Below, one piece after another: positions 15,338-23,051 of a stretch of DNA of 33,007 nucleotides. Positions within the stretch are counted from its first letter, which is position 1, and each line of letters opens with the position of its first letter. Location of the stretch: positions 1-33,007 of the forward strand of contig JARIAS010000027.1 of assembly GCA_029257745.1 (NCBI GenBank), in the 5' to 3' direction. The DNA is from Candidatus Cryptobacteroides sp. Its GTDB lineage: Bacteria > Bacteroidota > Bacteroidia > Bacteroidales > UBA932. Both the position numbers and the translations under genes were made by a program. The notes beneath the pieces were generated by a model. That model searched no databases, was not told the origin of the DNA, and saw only the letters and a program-made list of their open reading frames with translations.

Positions 15338-17194
15338 ATGATACAGACTTTAGAATTATTAGCACCTGCTAAAAATCTAGAAATCGGCATTGCAGCAATA
15401 GACTGTGGTGCCGATGCTGTATATATTGCAGGTCCTGACTTTGGTGCGAGAAAATCCGCTGCTAATCCTATTGAGGACATTAAAAAGCTATGTGATTATG
15501 CTAAACAATATGGGGTTCGCATTTTTATCACACTCAACACATTAATATATGAAGATGAGCTAGATAAAGCTAAAAATATAATAGATAATCTTATAGATGC
15601 AGGTGTAGATGCCATCATTGCACAAGACCTTGCAGTTATCCAGTTAGTTAATGGCAGGATTCCCGTTCACGCTTCTACCCAATGTGCCATACAAAATCAA
15701 GATAGAGCCAAGTTCCTTTCTCAACAAGGTTTCTCAAGACTTGTATTAGAAAGAGCTATGTCTCTAAAAGAAATAAGTAAAATACATAATAGTACTGATA
15801 GTGAATTAGAATTTTTTGTTCATGGTGCTATATGCGTATGTTATAGTGGGCAATGCTACATATCAGAGGCACTCAATGCCAGAAGTGCTAATAGAGGGGA
15901 TTGTATGCAAGCTTGTAGAAGCAGATACGACCTTATAGATAGTAAGGGGAAATATATTATAAAAAATAAAGCCCTCCTTTCATTAAAAGATTATCAATTA
16001 TTAGATAGCCTGGAGGACTTAGCTAAGGCTGGCGTATGTTCTTTTAAGATAGAGGGAAGATTAAAGAATATAAGCTATGTAAAAAATGTTGTAAGAGCTT
16101 ATAGCATAGCACTAGACAAGATTATAGCAGAAAAACCAGAGCTATACAGACGCTCATCTTTTGGAAAAGTGCATAGTAACTTTATTCCTGATCTTAACAA
16201 GACCTTTAATCGCTCATATACAAGCCTATTCTTAGATGGGAAAAGAGGTAAATGGGCATCATTAGACACAGCTAAAGGCATGGGTGAGGAGGTAGGTGTT
16301 ATAGCCTCCTTCAAAAGCATATCAAAAGATGATATAGAAATAAAGCTAAAGTTTATTAATAATAACATTGTTTTAAGCAATGGAGATGGCTTTTCTTTTT
16401 ATACTGACAAGGATATAATAGGTTTTAGAGCTGATATTGTTCAAAATAATACTATTACAACAAAGCAAGTCTCAGGTCTATATATTGGGGCAAAGGTTTA
16501 CAGAAACCTCAACGTCAAGTTTGAAAAAAGCATTAGTAATGATAATATATTTAGAGAAATCTCTGTAAGTATAAAAGTTAAGCTTAGTAAAAAAGAGACT
16601 TTTAATATAGAGTGCATAGCCACAAGTGAAGATGGTAGAAAACTTATCTTAAATACAGAACTTAAGAATGCTCAGTCTGCCACAAATTGGCAACGCAGTA
16701 TAGACATGCTGAATAGCCAGTTAAGCAAAAGAAGCTTAATATATAAGTTCAATGTGGATAACATAAGTTATACTGATACTCAAGACATTCCCCACCTATC
16801 TAGTGCTGACATAAACAATATTAGAAGAGATTTAGCCTCTAATTTGCATAATATTACATGCAACAAAATAGATATAAAACACAAAAAAACAATAGAAACA
16901 TCTAGTATAAATAAAGATATTAGTTATAAAGAGAATATCGCAAATAGCATTTCAAAAAATCTTCTAGCTCAGCTAGGAGCAGAGAGTATTGAAGATGCTT
17001 ATGAGGTAAATCACAGAACTGGCATTGAACTAATGAGGACAAAATATTGTATTAAGTATGAGCTAGGAATTTGTCCACGCTTCCACAAAGCAAAGGAGAC
17101 AGAACAACTCTATCTCCTTAATAATAAAAGAAAATTTCCTTTGATATTCGATTGTAAACGCTGTGAGATGGTTGTTGCAGAAGCTATTAATTAA
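15338..17194 (+). CDS. U32 family protein, RlhA-like (RNA hydroxylation)
   Basis: Member of the U32 family, formerly called peptidases or collagenases; characterised members (RlhA, TrhP) are prephenate-dependent iron-sulphur enzymes that hydroxylate 23S rRNA C2501 or tRNA U34. The 618-aa chain has ELLAPAKNLEIGIAAIDCGADAVYIAG at the N-terminus, a VHGAICVCYSGQCYIS motif at 161-176, ANRGDCMQACRSRY at 184-197 and GVCSFKIEGRLKN at 231-243; C166, C173, C189 and C193 are the likely cluster cysteines. The length and C-terminal extension (DUF3656-like) favour the RlhA type. The tail adds a four-cysteine cluster (C571, C579, C606, C609), perhaps zinc- or iron-binding. It is cytoplasmic although cotranscribed with a secreted TPR protein. 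Confidence 0.88.
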   Translation: MIQTLELLAPAKNLEIGIAAIDCGADAVYIAGPDFGARKSAANPIEDIKKLCDYAKQYGVRIFITLNTLIYEDELDKAKNIIDNLIDAGVDAIIAQDLAVIQLVNGRIPVHASTQCAIQNQDRAKFLSQQGFSRLVLERAMSLKEISKIHNSTDSELEFFVHGAICVCYSGQCYISEALNARSANRGDCMQACRSRYDLIDSKGKYIIKNKALLSLKDYQLLDSLEDLAKAGVCSFKIEGRLKNISYVKNVVRAYSIALDKIIAEKPELYRRSSFGKVHSNFIPDLNKTFNRSYTSLFLDGKRGKWASLDTAKGMGEEVGVIASFKSISKDDIEIKLKFINNNIVLSNGDGFSFYTDKDIIGFRADIVQNNTITTKQVSGLYIGAKVYRNLNVKFEKSISNDNIFREISVSIKVKLSKKETFNIECIATSEDGRKLILNTELKNAQSATNWQRSIDMLNSQLSKRSLIYKFNVDNISYTDTQDIPHLSSADINNIRRDLASNLHNITCNKIDIKHKKTIETSSINKDISYKENIANSISKNLLAQLGAESIEDAYEVNHRTGIELMRTKYCIKYELGICPRFHKAKETEQLYLLNNKRKFPLIFDCKRCEMVVAEAIN

Positions 17195-17229
17195 TTTCTA
17201 TATGCACTAAAATACTCACGAAAAATTAG

Positions 17230-17253
17230 TTACTATATATAGTAAGACTTTTT
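17230..17253 (+). terminator. Possible weak terminator after the U32 gene
   Basis: A 16-bp AT palindrome, TTACTATATATAGTAA (17230-17245), is followed after four bases by a run of six T. The stem has little GC, so termination would be weak. Confidence 0.4.
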
Positions 17254-17263
17254 TATAGCCATC

Positions 17264-18556
17264 TTAATTATCTACAAACTCAAAAGTCAATTCTACATCA
17301 GAAAAACGCACTGGACTGTTACTAAACTTATCTAAGAATTTGTAAGACAAGGCACCTCTCCAAACAATATCATCACGACTATTAAAAGGAAGAGATAAAA
17401 CTATTCCATATGATTTTGATTTTATCTTAACAGCAACCTCTGTATTCCATTGCTTGATTGTACCACCGTCATCTTCTACCAACATAAAAGCAGCCTCTTT
17501 TAATTGTTCTGTCCAATCGGATACTATAAGATTATTTAGCTCTACATCTTTCCCTACATCACTTCTTTTAACTATTACCATAAAATCCGTTATAGCTGGA
17601 TTATACAGACGTAATTCTGCATCAGTAGATGCTGTAAAAGAGTCTATCGCACCGAATTTAAAGAAAAATTCAGATGCACCTGCGAACCAAGTATCATAAT
17701 TCCTTAATGCCTTAAATTTCTTCAATACCAATGTCCTTAATGCTCTATGATTAGAAGCAATATTACTAATTCGACTTTCAGAATGAGGAAGTTTAACAGC
17801 ACTACTCTTAGCTAATGTATTACTATTCACTGACTCAGGTATATGATTGGCAATCCCGTTTGCTATAATCTTTCCACCTCCATCAAACATTTCGGGACGC
17901 TCCTTTCTCAATATCTCTAGACTTTTATATTGCCTATCGTCATTAGTATTAATAATCCATACAGGCCTTTTAGCAGCAATCTCTTCAGTAACAATTACTT
18001 GCTTAACCTCTTTTACTCCATTATTTTCTTCTAAGGAATAAGCAATATTGGACTTAGAACCATCTTGAGGATCGAAACTGATTAACGGCATCGTGTGCTT
18101 ATCCCAATTCTCATAATAAGGCCAGTATATTTGCATATCAGAAGATTCTAAATAGGATATATACTCATCCACTGATAGACCTAATGGCACTGTTGTTTCA
18201 TTATTTGCCCTAGTAGATGGCTTACTAAGATATTCCTTTATTAAGTCTCTCATAGATTTGCTGTATTCCCTTGTCCTTACGGACCTAGTACTTACATCAT
18301 CTCCAACACCCTTACCTGGAGACTGCAATAAGTCCCTCATAGTATATTCCTCATCGTAGCCATTCTTGCTTGAAGAACTAACGGCATCATAAACCTCCTG
18401 CAACTGTTCCTGTCCCAACTCTAATTTGGACATTAAGCTAGCTAACTGTTCTAAATTAATATTAGCCTTCGTGTTATGATCAACACTTAGATATTTTTCA
18501 TCCTTATTACAAGACATAACTGTAATAACGCATAGTATAAAAATAAACCTCTTCAT
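17264..18556 (-). CDS. Predicted lipoprotein, hypothetical
   Basis: No function is recognised. The 430-aa protein starts with a type II signal peptide, MKRFIFILCVITVMSC, with lipobox VMSC and the lipidated cysteine at 16, followed by NKDEKYLSVD. Residues ~35-130 are polar and low-complexity with several serine-rich and arginine-rich stretches; a mid region carries a VDEYISYLESSDMQIYWPYYENWDK segment; the C-terminal ~150 residues (about 280-430) look beta-rich, with two DW/W motifs and VELTFEFVDN at the end. It is probably anchored at the outer membrane or the periplasmic face. It is a single-gene unit; the region upstream holds a hairpin (18586-18616) and TCTCTTTG, a near match to the -7 box. 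Confidence 0.8.
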   Translation of the reverse strand: MKRFIFILCVITVMSCNKDEKYLSVDHNTKANINLEQLASLMSKLELGQEQLQEVYDAVSSSSKNGYDEEYTMRDLLQSPGKGVGDDVSTRSVRTREYSKSMRDLIKEYLSKPSTRANNETTVPLGLSVDEYISYLESSDMQIYWPYYENWDKHTMPLISFDPQDGSKSNIAYSLEENNGVKEVKQVIVTEEIAAKRPVWIINTNDDRQYKSLEILRKERPEMFDGGGKIIANGIANHIPESVNSNTLAKSSAVKLPHSESRISNIASNHRALRTLVLKKFKALRNYDTWFAGASEFFFKFGAIDSFTASTDAELRLYNPAITDFMVIVKRSDVGKDVELNNLIVSDWTEQLKEAAFMLVEDDGGTIKQWNTEVAVKIKSKSYGIVLSLPFNSRDDIVWRGALSYKFLDKFSNSPVRFSDVELTFEFVDN

Positions 18557-18585
18557 AAATATATTTTTTACAAAGAGAATTATAA

Positions 18586-18616
18586 TTATCCGTTTACAGA
18601 AAATATAAACGGATAA
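18586..18616 (-). terminator. Hairpin between prmC and the lipoprotein gene
   Basis: TTATCCGTTTA and TAAACGGATAA form an 11-bp stem with a 9-base loop. It lies downstream of prmC on the minus strand and is followed there by TTATAATTCTCTTT, so it may terminate the PBP1a-ddl-prmC operon. The T-tract is imperfect. Confidence 0.45.
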
Positions 18617-18695
18617 GTTTTAAAGTCAATAGACTATACTGCATCTATGCTAAAAACAGCTGATTTTTCTGCAAGTGATATAAAGAATTTTATAT

Positions 18696-19571
18696 TTAAA
18701 GCTGATAAAAGATATATCTATCTTTTTCTTGTAAATCCTTTATTAATAAGACATTATTAAATTTGCCAGAAAATATCTGCTTTGTCTCTTCTACTAACAA
18801 ATCATTTATTTCCAGTAGAGCAAAAGATGAACTATCTCTCAATAATTTAGACCAGTTTGCTATACTCTTATAAAAAATAAGTGGGTCATAATCAGGAGCA
18901 AACAAGGCTATATCAGGTTCATAATCCAGAACATTCCTATCCATCTGCGATTTCTGACTACTCATAAGATATGGAGGATTACTTATTATTATATCAAATT
19001 GTCCATATTCTGTAAAATCCTCCTTCAGTATATCTGCATGAACAAATGTAGGTGCGATATGCCCTTCATTCAAATATTTATATAAATCTTGATTCTTAGC
19101 AACTTCTAAAGCTTCATCTGACACATCTACTGCAAATACTTCAATATTAGGGATTTCCAGAGCCATTGTCCACGCTATACAGGCAGAGCCAGTGCATAAA
19201 TCTAATAATCTAAGTCTATGTCTATTGTCTTGTCTCATAGACGCTATCTTATCAATAGCTAACTTACATAAATATTCTGTTTCTGGTCTTGGAATTAAAA
19301 CTGCTGGCGATACTTTAAAACTATAATTATAAAAGTCTACCCTTCCTAACACATACTGCAATGGTATAGCTTTTAACAACTTATCCATTGCTTTATTTAA
19401 TGTTATAAGATGCTTCTGTTCTATATTAAAATTAGGCTCTGTTATATAGGTATACTCTTTAATATCAAGCACTTCCATTGTGAGTTTTCTAACAATAGCC
19501 ATAGCTTCATTCTCAGAATACAAAGCTTGCAACAAGTGTACTGACTCTGCAATAAAGTCCCTAAGAAACAT
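18696..19571 (-). CDS. prmC: Peptide chain release factor N5-glutamine methyltransferase
   Basis: SAM-dependent methylation of the GGQ glutamine in release factors RF1/RF2. The 291-aa chain has a helical N-terminal domain, IPRPETE at residues 93-99, the SAM-binding LDLCTGSACIA (about 123-133), FAVDVSDEAL, and the catalytic NPPY at 198-201, with PDYDPLIFYK after it. Length is normal. It is third in the PBP1a-ddl-prmC operon, 2 bp after ddl. The link with cell-wall genes looks positional rather than functional. Confidence 0.96.
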   Translation of the reverse strand: MFLRDFIAESVHLLQALYSENEAMAIVRKLTMEVLDIKEYTYITEPNFNIEQKHLITLNKAMDKLLKAIPLQYVLGRVDFYNYSFKVSPAVLIPRPETEYLCKLAIDKIASMRQDNRHRLRLLDLCTGSACIAWTMALEIPNIEVFAVDVSDEALEVAKNQDLYKYLNEGHIAPTFVHADILKEDFTEYGQFDIIISNPPYLMSSQKSQMDRNVLDYEPDIALFAPDYDPLIFYKSIANWSKLLRDSSSFALLEINDLLVEETKQIFSGKFNNVLLIKDLQEKDRYIFYQL

Positions 19572-19573
19572 AT

Positions 19574-20584
19574 CTAAGCCTTTTCTATAATAGTACTTAG
19601 CAAGGAAGTTATATTAATTCCAGCCTCTCTTATCATCTTAGGAACTAATGAAGCACTTGTCATTCCAGGTATTGTATTTATCTCCAGAAAATAAAGTCCT
19701 TTTTCAGAATAAATATAATCCATTCTTACTATACCCCTACAAGAAAAATATTTATATATACTTGTAGTAACAGCTTTTATTTCATCTTCCCATTCTTTAG
19801 TAATAGGTGCAGGACATATCTCGCTGCTATTGCCATTATATTTAGCATCGTAATCAAAGAATTCGTTGTCTGTTACTATCTCTATAATAGGCAAGGTTTT
19901 TACACTTTCACCATCCCAATATGCTGCACAGGTCAATTCTCTTCCTTTTATTTCTTCCTCTACAATAACATTATCCCCTTCATTAAATGCTAATAATATG
20001 GCCTGCTTTAATTGACTTGCCTCCTTTACCTTTGTTATTCCAAAACTTGAGCCTCCACTCGTAGGTTTAACAAAAAGAGGCAAGCTAAGTGTAGATAAAG
20101 TCTTCTGACAAAATAGATCTACATCATCACTACTCTTGACCAAGCTATCTTTCGATAACTGAACTAAGCCAGAATTTCTTAAATATGACTTACAAGAAAA
20201 TTTATCAAATACCAAGGCTGAGACAAAACTATTAGCAGTATTATAAGGTACTGACACTATGTCAAAATAAGCCTGAAGTATACCATTCTCTCCAGGTGCA
20301 CCATGCTGCATAATATAAGCATAGTCCAACTTTATATGCTCTCCATAGATATTTACAGAAAAATCATTCTTATCTACTTGAGGTCTTGAACCTTCGGGAA
20401 AAGTTGTACGCATAGCACCCTTTTTCCTATACGCCAATAATTCCCAAGACCCAAAACGAGCTAAAATCTCATACACACTATATGTGTAATCATCTATACG
20501 TGAGGCTGTATACTCACCACTTCTACAAGAAACTTCCCACTCAGAAGTATCACTTCCATATATTACAGCAATGTTCTTATACAT
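19574..20584 (-). CDS. ddl: D-alanine--D-alanine ligase
   Basis: ATP-grasp enzyme that makes the D-Ala-D-Ala end of the peptidoglycan stem peptide. The 336-aa protein begins KNIAVIYGSDTSEWEVS, has the HGAPGENGILQAYFD segment, IPYNTANS-type substrate loop (here VPYNTANSFVSALVFDK), FVKPTSGGSSFGITKV, the EEEIKGRELTCAAYWD ATP loop and FLEINTIPGMTSASL with the magnesium ligands. The family's typical length is about 300-360. Gaps of 8 bp from PBP1a and 2 bp to prmC indicate a single transcript. Confidence 0.96.
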   Translation of the reverse strand: MYKNIAVIYGSDTSEWEVSCRSGEYTASRIDDYTYSVYEILARFGSWELLAYRKKGAMRTTFPEGSRPQVDKNDFSVNIYGEHIKLDYAYIMQHGAPGENGILQAYFDIVSVPYNTANSFVSALVFDKFSCKSYLRNSGLVQLSKDSLVKSSDDVDLFCQKTLSTLSLPLFVKPTSGGSSFGITKVKEASQLKQAILLAFNEGDNVIVEEEIKGRELTCAAYWDGESVKTLPIIEIVTDNEFFDYDAKYNGNSSEICPAPITKEWEDEIKAVTTSIYKYFSCRGIVRMDYIYSEKGLYFLEINTIPGMTSASLVPKMIREAGINITSLLSTIIEKA

Positions 20585-20592
20585 TTTAAGAC

Positions 20593-22950
20593 TTATTCAA
20601 AAAAGTTAGTATTATCCTCTTCTACCTGCTTATCCCCTTGAATTTCTTCTTGATTAATAGAATTTATAGGGTCTAAATTATATGCCAAAGGCACTTTAAA
20701 TTCATCTTTAGAATTAAAACCAAGACTCTTATCAGACAAGAGCTTTTTATAAAATATAGCCCAGATAGGAAGAGCCATATTAGCTCCTTGCCCTAAAGAT
20801 ACTGACTGAAAATGAACCTGTCTATCTTCTGCACCTACCCATACTCCCGCAGTTAATTTAGGTGTATACGCAATAAACCAGCCATCAGAGTTATCATTAG
20901 TTGTTCCTGTCTTACCAGCTATATCTCCTTTAATACCATATTTATACCTCAATCTAATACCTGTTCCATGGTCTATTACTGATTGCATTAAGCCAATAAC
21001 TGTATAAGCGACATTCTCACTAATAGCCTCATGCTTACTAGGCACAAAGTTGGATATAACATTACCTTGATTATCAGTAATTTTAGTTACATACATAGGT
21101 CTTGTATATATACCTTTAGAAGGAAAGACATTATATGCAGCCACCATATCCAATAAACGTATTTCAGGAGAGCCAACGCATATAGATGGGACTTCATCAA
21201 TATAAGTACCTATACCCATTTTTTTCATCAGTTGAACCATAGGTCGTGGTCCAAACTGCTTCATAAGATAGGCAGATATATTATTTGAGCTATTAGTAAG
21301 TCCCCATTTCACAGTAACAGTCTTTCCTATCCACTCATCTTTTTCAGAACTACGTGGTGTCCATGTTTTATTACCCACCATAATAGTCTGAGGTACATTG
21401 ACAACTTTATCATCTGGCCGCATGCCCTCTTGCATTGCCAAAGTATACAAAAATGGTTTTATCACAGAACCTACCTGCCTTTTACTTTGGCTGATATTGT
21501 CATACTTAAAATACCTGTAATTAGGACCACCTACATAAGCTTTTACATTTGACGTATTAGGTTCCATAACAATAAAACCAGCCCTCAATATTGACTTATA
21601 ATACTTTATTGAATCCTCAGGACTCATCCTTGTATCCTCATAACCATCTTTATTCCATGCAAATACACGCATTTTTCTAGCTCTCTTAAAACTAGCATCT
21701 ATCTGTTTCTGACTCACTCCTGCAGACTTCATAGAACGATACCTATCACTCCATCTATAAGCCTGTTTCATAACCCAATCACGTGTAGATTTTTGAATAT
21801 CGTTGGAAAAAGGCGGATTTTTCTTATACCTCAATTCCCTAGTAAAACTAGGTTGCAAGTCTTTTGATAAATGTTCCTGTACAGCCTCCTCTGCATACTT
21901 CTGCATCCTTGCGTTAATAGTAGTATATATCTTTAATCCGTCTTTATCTAAATTATACTTAGAGCCATCTGCTTTTCTATTCTTCTCTAACCAACCATAT
22001 AAAGCATCTGTTGCCCAAAGCAGTGAATCAACAGAATAATCTTCCCTGTATTGATAATTCTTTGCCTTAGGCTCTTTTTCCTTCATATAACGCCTTAACA
22101 TATCTCTAAAATAAGGAGCTAAGCCTGAGTTATGATTAAGTACATTATAATGTAACTCAATAGGAAGTTTTAGCACAGAATCTAGTTGAGATTCAGTAAT
22201 AAAAGAAGATTTTTCCATTTGAGAAAGAACAAAATTACGTCTCTCCAAAGATTTGTCAGGATTAAGATAAGGATTGTACCTAGTTGGCTTATTTATCATT
22301 CCAACCAATGTAGCACTCTCTTGCATATTCAAATCTATTGGATCCTTCATAAAGAAAGTCTGAGATGCGGTTTTAATACCATATGCCCCACTGCCAAAGA
22401 ATACAGCATTAAAATACATATCTACAATTTCATCTTTACTATAATCCCTCTCTATCTTAATGGCAGTAATCCACTCCTTTAGTTTGATTAACAATATCTT
22501 AAATTGCTTTACGCCTATAACTGAACTCGATACATCTTCTCTTGGATATAATGTCTTTGCTAATTGCTGCGTAATAGTACTTCCTCCACCCTGTCTTAAA
22601 TCTCCTAACAATAAAGTCTTAAATAGTACCCTACCAAGACTTATAAAATCTATTCCCGAATGTGAATAAAATCTTTCGTCTTCTGTCGCAATTACCGCTT
22701 TAACTAAATAGGGAGATAATTCCTGATAATTGACATAGGCCCTATTCTCTATATGAAAAGTACTTAAAACAGAACCATCATCAGCTATCAACTCAGTAGC
22801 AAGCTTACTATCAGGGTTCTCAAGTTCTTCAAAAGAGGGAATATCAGCAAACAGCCAAACACCTATTATCAATAACAATAGCAGCACTGGGGGGAATAAT
22901 ATACAGCCCCAGAAAATTTTAACTATCTTTTTCCTTAAATCAAGACTCAT
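20593..22950 (-). CDS. Penicillin-binding protein 1A, transglycosylase/transpeptidase
   Basis: Class A bifunctional peptidoglycan polymerase. The 785-aa chain has one N-terminal membrane helix (about 13-35), a GT51 glycosyltransferase domain with catalytic E90 in ATEDERFYSHSG and GGGSTITQQLAKTLYPRE at 121-138, and a transpeptidase domain with S495-x-x-K498 (GSVIKPF), SSN at 554-556 and KTGT at 680-683. All catalytic motifs are intact. It is first in an operon with ddl and prmC and has a -7 box at 22976-22983. It is divergent from topA. Equivalent to PBP1a/MrcA in other bacteria; only one class A PBP is in this window. Confidence 0.95.
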   Translation of the reverse strand: MSLDLRKKIVKIFWGCILFPPVLLLLLIIGVWLFADIPSFEELENPDSKLATELIADDGSVLSTFHIENRAYVNYQELSPYLVKAVIATEDERFYSHSGIDFISLGRVLFKTLLLGDLRQGGGSTITQQLAKTLYPREDVSSSVIGVKQFKILLIKLKEWITAIKIERDYSKDEIVDMYFNAVFFGSGAYGIKTASQTFFMKDPIDLNMQESATLVGMINKPTRYNPYLNPDKSLERRNFVLSQMEKSSFITESQLDSVLKLPIELHYNVLNHNSGLAPYFRDMLRRYMKEKEPKAKNYQYREDYSVDSLLWATDALYGWLEKNRKADGSKYNLDKDGLKIYTTINARMQKYAEEAVQEHLSKDLQPSFTRELRYKKNPPFSNDIQKSTRDWVMKQAYRWSDRYRSMKSAGVSQKQIDASFKRARKMRVFAWNKDGYEDTRMSPEDSIKYYKSILRAGFIVMEPNTSNVKAYVGGPNYRYFKYDNISQSKRQVGSVIKPFLYTLAMQEGMRPDDKVVNVPQTIMVGNKTWTPRSSEKDEWIGKTVTVKWGLTNSSNNISAYLMKQFGPRPMVQLMKKMGIGTYIDEVPSICVGSPEIRLLDMVAAYNVFPSKGIYTRPMYVTKITDNQGNVISNFVPSKHEAISENVAYTVIGLMQSVIDHGTGIRLRYKYGIKGDIAGKTGTTNDNSDGWFIAYTPKLTAGVWVGAEDRQVHFQSVSLGQGANMALPIWAIFYKKLLSDKSLGFNSKDEFKVPLAYNLDPINSINQEEIQGDKQVEEDNTNFFE

Positions 22951-22975
22951 TTTAAAACTTTATAAACAATTAGAG

Positions 22976-22983
22976 CAAATTTA
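22976..22983 (-). promoter_or_regulatory. Candidate -7 box for the PBP1a-ddl-prmC operon
   Basis: Minus strand TAAATTTG, an exact TAnnTTTG match, 25 bp before the PBP1a ATG at 22950; expected leader about 20 nt. No clear -33 TTTG. Confidence 0.45.
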
Positions 22984-22992
22984 TACATAAAA

Positions 22993-23025
22993 TTTGGAAA
23001 TATCCCCTCTTTGTAACTTACTTTG
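22993..23025 (+). promoter_or_regulatory. Candidate promoter for topA
   Basis: TTTG at 22993-22996, a 21-bp gap, then TTACTTTG at 23018-23025, one base off TAnnTTTG. Both boxes are spaced as in Bacteroidota promoters. Start codon is 26 bp downstream. Confidence 0.5.
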
Positions 23026-23051
23026 TAGATAAACTTAAAAACTTTAGAGCA

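Noticed and set aside
15126..15365. Minus-strand frame opposite the end of the TPR gene
   Set aside because: Shadow of a strongly coding plus-strand gene; no recognisable protein features.
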